From: Peribacillus muralis | GTDB taxonomy: Bacteria; Bacillota; Bacilli; Bacillales; DSM-1321 | Assembly (NCBI RefSeq): GCF_001645685.2 | Contig: NZ_CP017080.1 | Location: forward strand, 1,974,001 to 2,038,000 | Length of the DNA: 64,000 nucleotides | Direction: 5' to 3' | Shown here: positions 9,688 through 19,324 of the stretch, one piece after another | Layout: each line of letters opens with the position of its first letter | How positions within the stretch are numbered: position 1 is the stretch's first letter | Notes under the pieces: model-generated | Told to the model about the DNA's origin: nothing | Databases searched by the model: none | The model's input: the letters and a program-made list of their open reading frames with translations, nothing else | Made by a program: the position numbers and the translations under genes

Positions 9688-10146
9688 TGTATATTACAGA
9701 CTGTAGACAAACTTCGATCAAAATGGAGGATGTCAACAGTTTTTTTGTATTTATATTATATTTGATTGTTAACTCAAAGATCGAATTCGTTTATCTTCAA
9801 TTTGCAGAAAAATATCATTCAAAGAATCCCTTGAAAACTTCAATACCATTTCCTCTGAATGAAGCTCATGGCACGGCTATCAGTAATTAGTTCTGGAGTT
9901 TCACAAGAGTTTTGTATCAAGAAAAGGTCAGATAGCCTTTTTCAATGGGTGGATTCTTCCATCATCCAATAATTTTTCACTTCACCCTTTCATTGCTTAA
10001 AAAAGCTTCTACAATGGCAACAATTGTTTGTGTGAAACCAACTGACCGGATATAAAAAAAGGATTGACATAATGAATATAACGTTATAATGTTTATTTAT
10101 TGTAATTATTTGTTTTTTCAGTCTTTATTTTTAGGGGGGGAAGGTA
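9688..10146. other. Intergenic region between pseudogene and PTS operon
   Basis: No convincing gene. Near 9700 it carries a CTGTAGACAAACTTCGA stretch that matches a hairpin arm seen elsewhere in the window, and the PTS promoter and a palindrome lie at its right end. Confidence 0.5.
10064..10090 (+). promoter_or_regulatory. Sigma-A-like promoter with palindrome for the PTS operon
   Basis: TTGACA (10064-10069) and TATAAT (10085-10090) match both consensus boxes but with a short 15-base spacer. The 12-base perfect palindrome TATAACGTTATA (10077-10088) overlaps the -10 box and has the CG centre common in LacI- or GntR-type operators. No regulator gene is adjacent. Confidence 0.55.
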
Positions 10147-11475
10147 TTGAATAGTTTTATGAGTGTACTCGAATCAAAGGTGCTTCCTGTGGCAAACAAA
10201 ATTGGGTCACAGAGACATCTGCTAGCAATTCGTCATGGTGTCCTTGCAACGCTTCCTTTGACGATTATCGGTTCGTTTTTTGTTATTTTATTGAATTTCC
10301 CAATTGATGGGTATGATGAATGGATTGCGCCATACCGAGCTGCGTTGGATGTGCCTTTCCGATTTACTGTGGGTGCGATGGCTCTCTATGCTGCATTCGG
10401 GGTGGGTTCGGCTCTTGCTGGTCATTATAAATTAGATCAGCTTAGTGCAGGCTTTCTATCAGTATTGGCATTCTTGATCACTTGTGTCGTACCAACACAA
10501 GTAATGGAAACCGTCCCGGGAGTCATCGAAGCGGGAAGGTGGCTGCCAATTAGCTCTTTAAGTGCTGCTTCTTTGTTCGGAGCGATCGTTACCTCATTGA
10601 TATCCGTGGAAATCTTTCATTTTCTCATAAAACGGGACATCAAAATCAAATTACCGGAAAGTGTTCCGCCGATGGTGTCCAACTCCTTTGCTGCACTGAT
10701 TCCAACATTGGTCGTGGTCCTTTTATTTTGGGGCATTCGTTACGGATTGGGCTTTGATATAAATTCCATCATCACGACATTGGTATCACCGCTCAAAAAT
10801 TTATTGGTAGGAAATAGTTTACTGGGTGGTCTGCTTACTGTCTTCCTCATCGTTTTCTTTTGGTCATTGGGTATTCATGGACCGGCCATATTGGGTCCGA
10901 TCATACGGCCGATGTGGGATTCCGCCATTCTCGAGAATATGGATACGTTTGCAAGAACAGGCAATGCAGCGAATTTGCCCAACTTGTTCACGGAACAATT
11001 CATTCAATGGTTCGTTTGGATTGGCGGGGCAGGTTCAACCTTGTCGCTGGTTGTATTGTTTTTATTTTCAAAATCGAAGTATTTAAAAGAACTAGGAAAA
11101 CTTTCGTTTGTACCGGGGATTTTCAATATTAACGAACCTGTCATATTTGGGGCACCTATCGTCATGAATCCGATATTGATGGTCCCGTTCATTGTTGCTC
11201 CTTTGGTGAATGTCGTCATTTCTTACACGTTCTTTCAATTGGGGTTGATTCCCATGATCATGGCCAAGCTTCCGTTTACGGTCTTCAGCCCGATTGCGGC
11301 TGTAATCAGCACGGATTGGACAATCATGGCAGGAGTTCTCGTTATATTGAATTTTTTCATATCATTAATGATTTATTTTCCGTTTTTCAAGATGTTCGAA
11401 AAGCAGCATCTGCGTGATGAAAATAAAATCGAAGATGGACCGGTAGAAAAAAAGGCAGGCATAAAATATGCTTGA
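10147..11475 (+). CDS. PTS EIIC, lactose/cellobiose family
   Basis: 442 residues of membrane-embedded sugar channel, length and motifs of the Lac/Cel EIIC family. Key segments are the N-terminal QRHLLAIRHGVLATLPLTIIGS, HGPAILGPIIRPMWDS near residue 245 and GIFNINEPVIFGAPIVMNP near residue 325. The start is either TTG 10147 (poly-G ribosome site 6 bases upstream) or the in-frame ATG 10159. It is the first gene of a five-gene operon with EIIB and EIIA at the other end. It would import and phosphorylate a disaccharide or amino-sugar glycoside. The adjacent MupG-type hydrolase suggests the product is a 6-phospho-glycoside. Confidence 0.9.
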   Translation: MNSFMSVLESKVLPVANKIGSQRHLLAIRHGVLATLPLTIIGSFFVILLNFPIDGYDEWIAPYRAALDVPFRFTVGAMALYAAFGVGSALAGHYKLDQLSAGFLSVLAFLITCVVPTQVMETVPGVIEAGRWLPISSLSAASLFGAIVTSLISVEIFHFLIKRDIKIKLPESVPPMVSNSFAALIPTLVVVLLFWGIRYGLGFDINSIITTLVSPLKNLLVGNSLLGGLLTVFLIVFFWSLGIHGPAILGPIIRPMWDSAILENMDTFARTGNAANLPNLFTEQFIQWFVWIGGAGSTLSLVVLFLFSKSKYLKELGKLSFVPGIFNINEPVIFGAPIVMNPILMVPFIVAPLVNVVISYTFFQLGLIPMIMAKLPFTVFSPIAAVISTDWTIMAGVLVILNFFISLMIYFPFFKMFEKQHLRDENKIEDGPVEKKAGIKYA

Positions 11476-11746
11476 AATCTTAGGAGCAGTTCTTTCCTTT
11501 GTCGGTGCCCAAATCCTTTTTTCGCGAACGAAGCTGGCTGAATGGTTAACACCTTGGAAAGCAGTAGGCTTTACGATTTTAATCATTAGCTTTTCCATCA
11601 TTTTATTCAGCGCATTAGGTTCAAGTTATTATTTGATAGTCATCATGCCGACGATTGTTTGTTCTGTAATGGTATCCACCCGCTACCGTGATTATTTAAT
11701 GAGGTTACAATCAAGGCGGGTTCAATGGAAAGAAAATAAGGAGTGA
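11468..11746 (+). CDS. Small membrane protein of the PTS operon
   Basis: 92 residues. It overlaps the EIIC stop by 8 bases and is followed directly by the MupG-like gene, so it is coupled to the operon. Two to three hydrophobic segments are visible (ILGAVLSFVGAQILF, AVGFTILIISFSIILFSAL, YYLIVIMPTIVCSVMV), then a basic tail (YRDYLMRLQSRRVQWKENKE). I do not recognise the family. It may be an accessory subunit of the EIIC channel or unrelated. Confidence 0.65.
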   Translation: MLEILGAVLSFVGAQILFSRTKLAEWLTPWKAVGFTILIISFSIILFSALGSSYYLIVIMPTIVCSVMVSTRYRDYLMRLQSRRVQWKENKE

Positions 11747-11754
11747 ATCAAGCT

Positions 11755-12843
11755 ATGAGAAGATTGGGAATATCAATTTATCCGGAACATTCTACACCGG
11801 ATCTTGACAAGCGATATATAAAACTTGCCCATCGCTATGGATTTGAACGAATATTCACGTGCTTATTATCGGTTTCAAAACCTTATGAAGTCGTCATGGA
11901 AGAATATAAGGATATCATTTCTTATGCGAAAACGCTGGATATGGAAGTGATCCTTGATGTTGCACCTGCTGTTTTTGACAGCTTTGATATAAGTTATGAT
12001 GATTTAGGATTTTTCGCAGAAATGGGAGCGGATGGCGTTCGTCTGGATTTGGGCTTTGATGGCTTGAAGGAAGCCAAAATGACGTATAACCCTTATGGAT
12101 TGAAAATAGAATTGAATATGAGCAATGATGTCGAATATTTAACGAATATTTTGACGCATCAAGCCAATAAGAATCAATTGATTGGGTGTCATAATTTCTA
12201 TCCGCAAAAATTCACCGGACTGCCTTATGATTTCTTCATTTCCTGCAGTAAGCGATTTAAAAAGCATGGCATCCGGACAGCGGCATTTGTTACTTCACAA
12301 ACGGGGGAGATAGGACCGTGGAACATCAACGATGGATTGTGCACATTGGAACAGCATCGTGAACTTTCCATTGATGTACAAGCCAAGCATCTATGGGCCA
12401 CAGACTTAATTGATGATGTAATCATTGGAAACGCTTATGCCAATGAAGCGGAATTGAAATTGCTTGGAGATTTAAAGCGGGACATGATCGAATTGAAAGT
12501 GGAGCTCCATTCGGATGCAACTCCCATCGAGCATCAAATAACTTTGGATGAAATACATATTCGCCGCGGTGATATTAGTGAGTATATGGTCCGGTCAGTT
12601 GAAGTCAGGAAAAAGTACGGAAATGACAATTTTCCGATTCGGGAAAGTGTACCACAACAAAAAGGGTCCGTTTTCATCGGCAATGATTCCTTTGGAAAAT
12701 ATAAAGGCGAACTTCAAGTCATTTTACGGGACATGCCTTTGGATGAACGGAAGAACCTCGTTGCAGAGGTTGTGGAGGAAGAACGGTTTTTACTGGAATA
12801 TATTAAGCCCTGGAGCTCATTTAGATTGATCAAGAAATTATGA
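11755..12843 (+). CDS. mupG: MupG/DUF871-family 6-phospho-glycosidase
   Basis: 362 residues. The N-terminal TIM barrel (about 1-240) starts MRRLGISIYPEHS and contains EMGADGVRLDLGFDG and IGCHNFYPQKFTGLPYDFF. A C-terminal cyclophilin-like domain (about 250-362) carries HIRRGDISEYMVRS. This matches DUF871. Its studied member, staphylococcal MupG, hydrolyses N-acetylmuramate-6-phosphate glycosides delivered by a PTS. I chose ATG 11755 over GTG 11743 because AAGGAG abuts the GTG but is about 12 bases from the ATG. Sandwiched between EIIC and EIIB genes, it should cut the phosphorylated sugar imported here. The cognate sugar is unknown; the transporter is Lac/Cel type, not MurP type. Confidence 0.85.
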   Translation: MRRLGISIYPEHSTPDLDKRYIKLAHRYGFERIFTCLLSVSKPYEVVMEEYKDIISYAKTLDMEVILDVAPAVFDSFDISYDDLGFFAEMGADGVRLDLGFDGLKEAKMTYNPYGLKIELNMSNDVEYLTNILTHQANKNQLIGCHNFYPQKFTGLPYDFFISCSKRFKKHGIRTAAFVTSQTGEIGPWNINDGLCTLEQHRELSIDVQAKHLWATDLIDDVIIGNAYANEAELKLLGDLKRDMIELKVELHSDATPIEHQITLDEIHIRRGDISEYMVRSVEVRKKYGNDNFPIRESVPQQKGSVFIGNDSFGKYKGELQVILRDMPLDERKNLVAEVVEEERFLLEYIKPWSSFRLIKKL

Positions 12844-12855
12844 GGAGGAAAGTGA

Positions 12856-13161
12856 ATGAATATTCTATTATGCTGTTCTGCAGGAATGTCTACCAGTCTA
12901 TTGGTTAATAAGATGGAGAAAGCCGCATCGGAAGAAGGAGTGAATGCGAAAATCCAGGCAGTAGCCACTACCGAAGTAAGAAATCATATTAACGATGTGG
13001 ATGTGGTTTTGTTGGGACCACAGGTTCGTTATTTACTTAATGATATAAGGAAAATCGGAGATGAAAAGGGTGTACCGGTAGATACGATAAATCCGATGCA
13101 CTATGGATCATGCAATGGCAAGGAAGTGCTGAAAGCGGCCATTCAATTAATAGGTAAATAA
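12856..13161 (+). CDS. PTS EIIB, lactose/cellobiose family
   Basis: 101 residues, full length for this class. The active-site loop [11 protein letters not shown] places the phospho-cysteine at Cys7. It accepts phosphate from EIIA and passes it to the sugar bound by EIIC. An AGGAGG ribosome site overlaps the end of the MupG gene, which stops 12 bases upstream. Confidence 0.92.
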   Translation: MNILLCCSAGMSTSLLVNKMEKAASEEGVNAKIQAVATTEVRNHINDVDVVLLGPQVRYLLNDIRKIGDEKGVPVDTINPMHYGSCNGKEVLKAAIQLIGK

Positions 13162-13190
13162 ACTACCTTTAAAAGATAAGAGGGTGCAAA

Positions 13191-13520
13191 ATGACGAAAA
13201 CGAAAGAGGCTTTAGCTGAATTATCCTTTCAATTGATTCTTCATAGCGGAAATGCCCGCAGTTGTGCAATGGAAGCAATCGCTTTGCAAAAGCAAGGTAA
13301 ATCCGGCGTTGCTCAAGATATGTTAAAGGAGGCGGAGCAAGAGTTTGTCGCGGCACATAAAATCCAAACCGCCTTGATCCAAGCAGAAGTGAATGGTGAG
13401 AATTTCGATATACCCATGCTTTTGATCCATGCTCAAGATCACCTGATGACTTCCATGACAACAAAAGACTTAGCGATAGAAATCGTGGAATTACATGAGA
13501 AAACACAAAAGGTTCATTAA
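13191..13520 (+). CDS. PTS EIIA, lactose/cellobiose family
   Basis: 109 residues, three-helix PTS_IIA lactose family. The phosphorylation site is His80 in LIHAQDHLMT, and GNARSCAMEAI is the conserved first-helix region. It takes phosphate from HPr and gives it to EIIB. It is the last gene of the operon, with a hairpin terminator about 90 bases downstream. Confidence 0.92.
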   Translation: MTKTKEALAELSFQLILHSGNARSCAMEAIALQKQGKSGVAQDMLKEAEQEFVAAHKIQTALIQAEVNGENFDIPMLLIHAQDHLMTSMTTKDLAIEIVELHEKTQKVH

Positions 13521-13607
13521 GTGATGGTTGGCGCTTGATCGTTCAAAAAGTCACCGACATATGATCTGACCCAAAAATGATAAACATATAGCTTAAGCAG
13601 CTTCTAA

Positions 13608-13652
13608 GACCTGAGTTCCGGCATTCTATCGGACTCAGGTCGTTTAATTTTT
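13608..13652 (+). terminator. Terminator of the PTS operon
   Basis: GACCTGAGTTCCG (13608-13620) pairs with CGGACTCAGGTC (13630-13641), one bulged base, followed by a T-rich tail. A closely related hairpin occurs at 58666-58706. Confidence 0.8.
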
Positions 13653-13659
13653 CCTTGAT

Positions 13660-13930
13660 TGGAGGAATCGTGAAGGTGAAACACCTTTGCTTTCAATAGT
13701 AGCAGGTGTAATGGATCCTGATACTGAGCAAGAAACAATCGGATAGTTAGCAAGTAAACGAAACGATCAAGGATAAGTGGTGGGCAACGGACCCGATGCA
13801 AAATTAGCTGCAGCCTTGAAAACTAGTGCGATGTGTTAATCGGTGGTCTATCTAGATCTAGCTGATAAAGGCGATCAAAGGCAACTCTTTACCAAAATAT
13901 GTATGTGGTTCGTCTTCATTGACATGAATC
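13660..13930 (+). pseudogene. Decayed coding-like remnant, family unknown
   Basis: One plus-strand frame reads protein-like pieces, EGETPLLSIVAGVMDPDTEQ, PDAKLAAALKTSAM and LADKGDQRQL, separated by stop codons (TAG, TAA, TAA). It looks like the worn remains of a gene between the PTS operon terminator and the azoreductase promoter. I cannot name the family, and chance cannot be excluded. Confidence 0.3.
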
Positions 13931-13970
13931 GAAACAATAATATATAATACAGATAAGTGATATCTCTAAT
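13919..13970 (+). promoter_or_regulatory. Promoter and Rrf2-type operator upstream of azoreductase
   Basis: TTGACA (13919-13924) and TATAAT (13943-13948), spacer 18, make a strong sigma-A promoter. Over the -10 and start point lies the dyad AATACAGATA-AGTGA-TATCTCTAAT (13946-13970). It matches 18 of 20 arm bases of the perfect dyad at 17077-17101 before the E1 operon. The likely ligand is the Rrf2 regulator at 16086. About 230 bases separate it from the azoreductase start. Confidence 0.65.
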
Positions 13971-14198
13971 TATGATTTAGCTTGAAAATCATAAATAATC
14001 TAAAGAATGGGAAAGACATAAGGAGAGTGACATAAAAAACAAAATTCATTGAATATATAGTGCCAACGTTTTTTTATAATCAATTATAGATAATGTAGAT
14101 ATTTAATATACTTTTTTTGCATTTACGAATTTATCAAGAGTAAATGACCAACAACAATATAAATGCTGGGAAATAAAAAACAAATGAGGGAACAAACA

Positions 14199-14795
14199 AT
14201 GTCAAACGTTTTATTTGTAAAAATTAACGATCGTCCTGAGGATCAGGCAATTAGTGTACAAATGTATAATAAATTTTTAAACACGTTTAAAGAAACTACT
14301 CCAAATGAAGAAATTATTGAATTAGATTTATTTAATGCCAACCTTCCGTATTATGGAAATTCAGCTATTGCAGGAGGATTCAAGCGGAGCAAAGGGTTAG
14401 AGTTAACCGCTGAAGAGGCAAAAGCTACAGATATTGTTGAACACTACTTAAAGCAGTTCTTGGATGCCGAAAAAATAGTTTTCGCTTTTCCATTATGGTA
14501 TTACACAGTTCCCGCGCCATTGATAACCTATGTTTCTTACCTTTCCCAAGCAAGGAAAACACAGGTTAGTAACAAAAAAGTTGCCATTTTATGTGCTCGT
14601 GGTTCGGATTACTCTTCTGAACATATGGCATCAAAAGAGATGGGCGTTAATTTTGTAACTAATTGGCTTCATTACCGCGGCATTACTGAACTTGAAACGG
14701 TTGTGATTGAAGGCCATACACAATATCCTGGTCTTTCACAAGGAATCATAGAAGATGGTTTGGAAATGGTAGTAAAGGTTGCATCTCATTTCTAA
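14199..14795 (+). CDS. FMN-dependent NADH:quinone/azo oxidoreductase (AzoR-like)
   Basis: 199 residues with the flavodoxin-like fold of the AzoR/NQO family: NVLFVKINDRP at the start, FAFPLWYYTVPAPLITYVSYL near residue 95, and ARGSDYSSE near residue 130. It reduces azo compounds and quinones with NAD(P)H through bound FMN in the cytosol. ATG 14199 is preferred over 14163 because GAGGGAA lies 7 bases before it. It is preceded by the Rrf2-type operator described at 13919-13970, suggesting induction by quinone or thiol stress. The 5' leader would be unusually long. Confidence 0.85.
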   Translation: MSNVLFVKINDRPEDQAISVQMYNKFLNTFKETTPNEEIIELDLFNANLPYYGNSAIAGGFKRSKGLELTAEEAKATDIVEHYLKQFLDAEKIVFAFPLWYYTVPAPLITYVSYLSQARKTQVSNKKVAILCARGSDYSSEHMASKEMGVNFVTNWLHYRGITELETVVIEGHTQYPGLSQGIIEDGLEMVVKVASHF

Positions 14796-14933
14796 TAACT
14801 AAAGTATTTGAAACCGGTAATTTGAAGCGGATGTTTTATAAGAAAACGTAGTTGAATTCATTAACACCTAACTGGCTCAAAAAAATAGAAGAGATGCTAC
14901 CAAAAGTATATAAATTAAAGGAGTGTTTGGTTC

Positions 14934-15560
14934 ATGCGGTTTAATGGTTTTAATCAAACTGATTTTGATACGTTTACATTAGAAGGACTCGAAACTAGAA
15001 TGGAAGCAATAAAAGATCGTATTCAGCCGAAGTTTCAAGCAATGGGTGACACACTGACGGATGAACTTTCAATATTAGCCGGAAATGAAATGTTTTTGCA
15101 TATTGCAAAACACGCACGACGAACCGTTAATGCTCCTAAAGACACTTGGTTAGCGATATCAGCAAATAAACAAGGATATAAAATGCTTCCGCACTTTCAA
15201 GTGGGCTTATTTGATGACCATGTTTTCATATGGCTTGCATTCATTTATGAATTGCCTAACAAGAAGGATATTGCGCGTAATTTTCTTGGGGAGATTGATA
15301 ATATTCGTAAGCTGATTCCGAGTGATTATGTCATATCACTTGACCATATGAAAAAAGAATCTGAATCCATTTTTAATTTAGGTGAAGAAGGATTGGAAAA
15401 ATCGTTAGAGCGCTTCCGAGACGTGAAAAAGGCAGAGTTCCTTGTTGGTCGCCATGTTCAATCAAATGATCCAATTTTGAAGAATGGTGATAAGTTCATT
15501 TCATTAGTTGGTGATACATTCAAGACATTATTTCCACTTTATGAAATGTTGCATCAATGA
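14934..15560 (+). CDS. yktB: YktB-family (DUF1054/UPF0637) protein
   Basis: 208 residues, the full family length. It begins MRFNGFNQTDFDTF and contains HARRTVNAPKDTWLAIS, HFQVGLFDDHVFIWLAFIYE and GRHVQSNDP. The family is widespread in Bacillaceae and has known structures but no settled function. An AAGGAG ribosome site lies upstream. It is probably transcribed alone or with the azoreductase 138 bases upstream; no terminator is evident between them. Confidence 0.85.
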   Translation: MRFNGFNQTDFDTFTLEGLETRMEAIKDRIQPKFQAMGDTLTDELSILAGNEMFLHIAKHARRTVNAPKDTWLAISANKQGYKMLPHFQVGLFDDHVFIWLAFIYELPNKKDIARNFLGEIDNIRKLIPSDYVISLDHMKKESESIFNLGEEGLEKSLERFRDVKKAEFLVGRHVQSNDPILKNGDKFISLVGDTFKTLFPLYEMLHQ

Positions 15561-16085
15561 AAAATGCTTACGACTCGTGTCGGAAGGCTGGAACCAGCCT
15601 GAATTTCGCTACACAAAAAAGCTTTAATTCCGTATCCTTTGATAGCGGAATATTACCAAAAAAGTGTACTACAGACCAATGCGTTCATTATACACACCAT
15701 GAATGTCTGTAAAATGTAAAAGCATTACGGTTAAAAATTCAATGTTAATGGGAAACTTTAAAGACATTGCTTCTAAGGAACTTTTAACTTTTTGAAAAGT
15801 TTCTAGGACATATAGCCAAAAGACCATATAGGTCAATGACAGGGTCCGGCATTAGAAATGCATGACCATTATAGATATAACGAGCAATCTGTCTAAGTTA
15901 TGTTTCATAAATGAACTGAAACTAGCGAATGGTTTAACTCCTATATTAAGAACTTCAGTTGTGAAAATTAGGGTTTTTTGAAATCCAAAACGTGGGTTAA
16001 ACTTTTTCATTTCTTGATAGTATTCAAACTAGGACAATGAACATTCATTTTTTGACTCTAATTCTTTTAGTCGGAGGTTAGTCGC
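15561..16085. other. Gene-free region before Rrf2 gene
   Basis: No convincing ORF. A compact inverted repeat AGGCTGG-AA-CCAGCCT (15585-15600) just after yktB may help end its transcript. Another short dyad, GACC-ATATA-GGTC, lies near 15822. Nothing else recognisable. Confidence 0.45.
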
Positions 16086-16589
16086 ATGCAATTCAGTAAA
16101 GGAGTTGAATACGCTCTTCATTGCCTATCTTATTTTGTGGATCTACCTACCGGGAAGTCCGTCGGCGTTAAGGAATTAGCGACATTTCAAGGGGTTTCTG
16201 AAACGTATTTATCAAAGATTTTCACTAAATTAAAGAAGTCGGGCATCGTACGTTCCATGCCTGGCGTTAAAGGTGGGTATGAATTAGCTAAACACCCAAG
16301 TAAGATTGATTTTTGGGATGTTATAGAAGCAATCGAAGGAAAGCAGCCTTTTTTTCAGTGCGCAAACATCAGGCAAAGGTGCATCTTGTCTGAAGGACAA
16401 GAAGTCCAAGACTCCATTCAGTGTGGACCTTGTACAATTAACGTCATAATGTTAGAAGCTGAGGAGAAGATGAGAGTTTATCTCAAGAGCAAAAACATCT
16501 CAGAGCTAAATGATACATTAAAAATGAAGTTGAAGGACAGACATTCTGAGGGAGTAGATTGGTTCCGAAAAGCCCTAGAACTTAGATAA
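16086..16589 (+). CDS. Rrf2-family transcriptional regulator
   Basis: 167 residues. The N-terminal winged helix (about 1-80: FSKGVEYALHCL, GVSETYLSKIFTKLKKSGIVRS, GVKGGYELAK) is typical Rrf2. It has cysteines at about 97 (FFQCANI), 104 (RCILS) and 118/121 (CGPC), suitable for thiol or iron-sulfur sensing. The most likely targets are the dyads before the azoreductase and before the E1 operon that starts 558 bases downstream. Oxidation or loss of a cluster would then release both. Not in the CymR or IscR subgroups as far as I can tell. Confidence 0.85.
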   Translation: MQFSKGVEYALHCLSYFVDLPTGKSVGVKELATFQGVSETYLSKIFTKLKKSGIVRSMPGVKGGYELAKHPSKIDFWDVIEAIEGKQPFFQCANIRQRCILSEGQEVQDSIQCGPCTINVIMLEAEEKMRVYLKSKNISELNDTLKMKLKDRHSEGVDWFRKALELR

Positions 16590-16667
16590 GGGGTCCTCTT
16601 CACATTTTAGTGAGTGCCTATACGATGGGAGTATAATAATAGCACTACTGACTTAAATGAATTTTGT

Positions 16668-16802
16668 TACGAAGGTTGAGTGTGGGGGAAGCGAGAAACC
16701 CCTGTGGGAACAACGGGACAGGCGAGATCCCACAGGCGCGCCAAGGTGGCCCAGTGCCCGCCCTCTGCAAAGCAGGTCATGGGAGGCAGAAATCAACAAC
16801 AT
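16668..16802. repeat. Dispersed Bacillus-type intergenic repeat
   Basis: A GC-richer block (GGGGGAAGCGAGAAACCCC ... GGCAGAAATCAACAACATC) of the style repeated between genes in many Bacillus genomes. It includes the stem CCTGTGGGA (16706-16714) / TCCCACAGG (16727-16735). Only one copy lies in this window, so repeat status rests on recall of similar elements. The short ORF across it is not a gene. Confidence 0.45.
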
Positions 16803-17076
16803 CTCATACAGCCTCAATTAAAAGAGCTAAGCTATTTGATACCTTGAGCCCATAACAGGTAAAAGAAAATACGATCCTTTCAATGGAGCTTATACAGTCA
16901 GCATTTCAGGATAGGCGGTGATTGGTTAACATACTTGCAGAACGACGTGTAGAATTATAGGTGGATTTGTAGACCTATAGAATCCTTCGTCGGTACATTG
17001 TGGATGATCGTATCGAAAACATTCTCGGTAAAAATCAAACGTTTATGATTATTTTGTAAAAAATTTTTTACGCATA

Positions 17077-17101
17077 ATTACAGATAAATAGTATCTGTAA
17101 T
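17077..17101. promoter_or_regulatory. Perfect 25-bp dyad operator before the E1 operon
   Basis: ATTACAGATA (17077-17086), spacer AATAG, then the exact complement TATCTGTAAT (17092-17101). A weak TTTACG / TAGTAT promoter pair can be drawn through it, placing the dyad over the -10 region. Same arms as at 13946-13970; the likely binder is the Rrf2 protein encoded 560 bases upstream. Confidence 0.65.
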
Positions 17102-17144
17102 GTATGCTTTGCAGCACTATTTATTAAAGAAAAGGAAGGGATAA

Positions 17145-18260
<1,116 letters not shown>

Positions 18261-18263
18261 ACC

Positions 18264-19241
18264 ATGGCTCAAATAACGATGATTAAAGCAATCACCGATG
18301 CAATCCGTACAGAGTTAAAGAATAATGAAAATGTTTTAGTTTTTGGTGAAGATGTTGGTGTAAATGGGGGAGTGTTCCGCGCAACTGAAGGCTTACAAAA
18401 TGAATTTGGTGAAGAGCGCGTTTTCGATACACCTCTTGCAGAATCAGGTATAGGCGGCCTTGCGATAGGCTTGGGTCTAACTGGTTTCCGACCAGTCATT
18501 GAGATCCAATTCTTCGGTTTCGTATACGAAGCAATGGATTCCCTAAATGGACAGCTTGCCCGCATGCGATATCGTTATGCTGGTCGTTGGACGGCCCCAG
18601 TCACCATTCGTGCTCCTTTTGGTGGGGGAGTTCATACACCCGAGTTTCATTCTGATAGTTTAGAAGGGCTCCTTGCTCAACAGCCTGGATTAAAAGTCGT
18701 TATTCCATCAACCCCATATGACGCGAAAGGCCTGTTGATTTCGGCGATCCGGGATAACGATCCAGTTGTATTTTTAGAGCATATGAAATTGTATCGTTCT
18801 TTCCGTCAAGAGGTTCCGGAAGAAGAGTATACAATAGAAATTGGTAAAGCGGATGTGAAACGGGAAGGAACAGACCTTTCGATCATTACCTACGGTGCGA
18901 TGGTACACGAGTCAATAAAAGCAGCTGATGAACTCTCAAAAGAAGGGATATCGGCAGAAGTTGTGGACTTAAGAACGATTAGTCCGTTGGATATGGATAC
19001 GATTATAGCATCCGTTGAAAAGACGGGTCGTTGTATAGTCGTTCAAGAAGCTCAGAAACAAGCTGGTATTGGAGCGCATTTGGTCGCTGAAATAAACGAG
19101 CGTGCAATCCTAAGTTTAGAATCTCCAGTATTACGTGTCTCAGCACCTGATACTGTGTATGCATTTACTGAGGCGGAAAACAGTTGGTTACCGAATGATA
19201 AAGCTGTAATCGAGACAGCTAAAAAAGGAATGAACTTTTAA
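18264..19241 (+). CDS. 2-oxoacid dehydrogenase E1 beta-like subunit
   Basis: 325 residues, the normal size of E1 beta. Characteristic stretches are [16 protein letters not shown] near residue 27, [16 protein letters not shown] near 53, [15 protein letters not shown] near 115 and [14 protein letters not shown] near 232. It begins 3 bases after the E1 alpha stop. It pairs with E1 alpha to bind ThDP at the subunit interface. It would need E2/E3 supplied from elsewhere in the genome if it acts in a classical complex. Confidence 0.88.
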   Translation: MAQITMIKAITDAIRTELKNNENVLVFGEDVGVNGGVFRATEGLQNEFGEERVFDTPLAESGIGGLAIGLGLTGFRPVIEIQFFGFVYEAMDSLNGQLARMRYRYAGRWTAPVTIRAPFGGGVHTPEFHSDSLEGLLAQQPGLKVVIPSTPYDAKGLLISAIRDNDPVVFLEHMKLYRSFRQEVPEEEYTIEIGKADVKREGTDLSIITYGAMVHESIKAADELSKEGISAEVVDLRTISPLDMDTIIASVEKTGRCIVVQEAQKQAGIGAHLVAEINERAILSLESPVLRVSAPDTVYAFTEAENSWLPNDKAVIETAKKGMNF

Positions 19242-19324
19242 TTGAAACGCAGCCACCTTGTATCGTAAAAACCATTCCGCGTTGCGCTAGCGTATATAAA
19301 AAAATTGTAGACGGAGGATTGAAT

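Noticed and set aside
9684..9890. 68-codon plus-strand frame after the broken permease
   Set aside because: Begins at the permease stop with no ribosome site and contains the dispersed CTGTAGACAAACTT arm.
16664..16855. 63-codon plus-strand frame
   Set aside because: Falls in the dispersed GC-rich intergenic repeat; no ribosome site.
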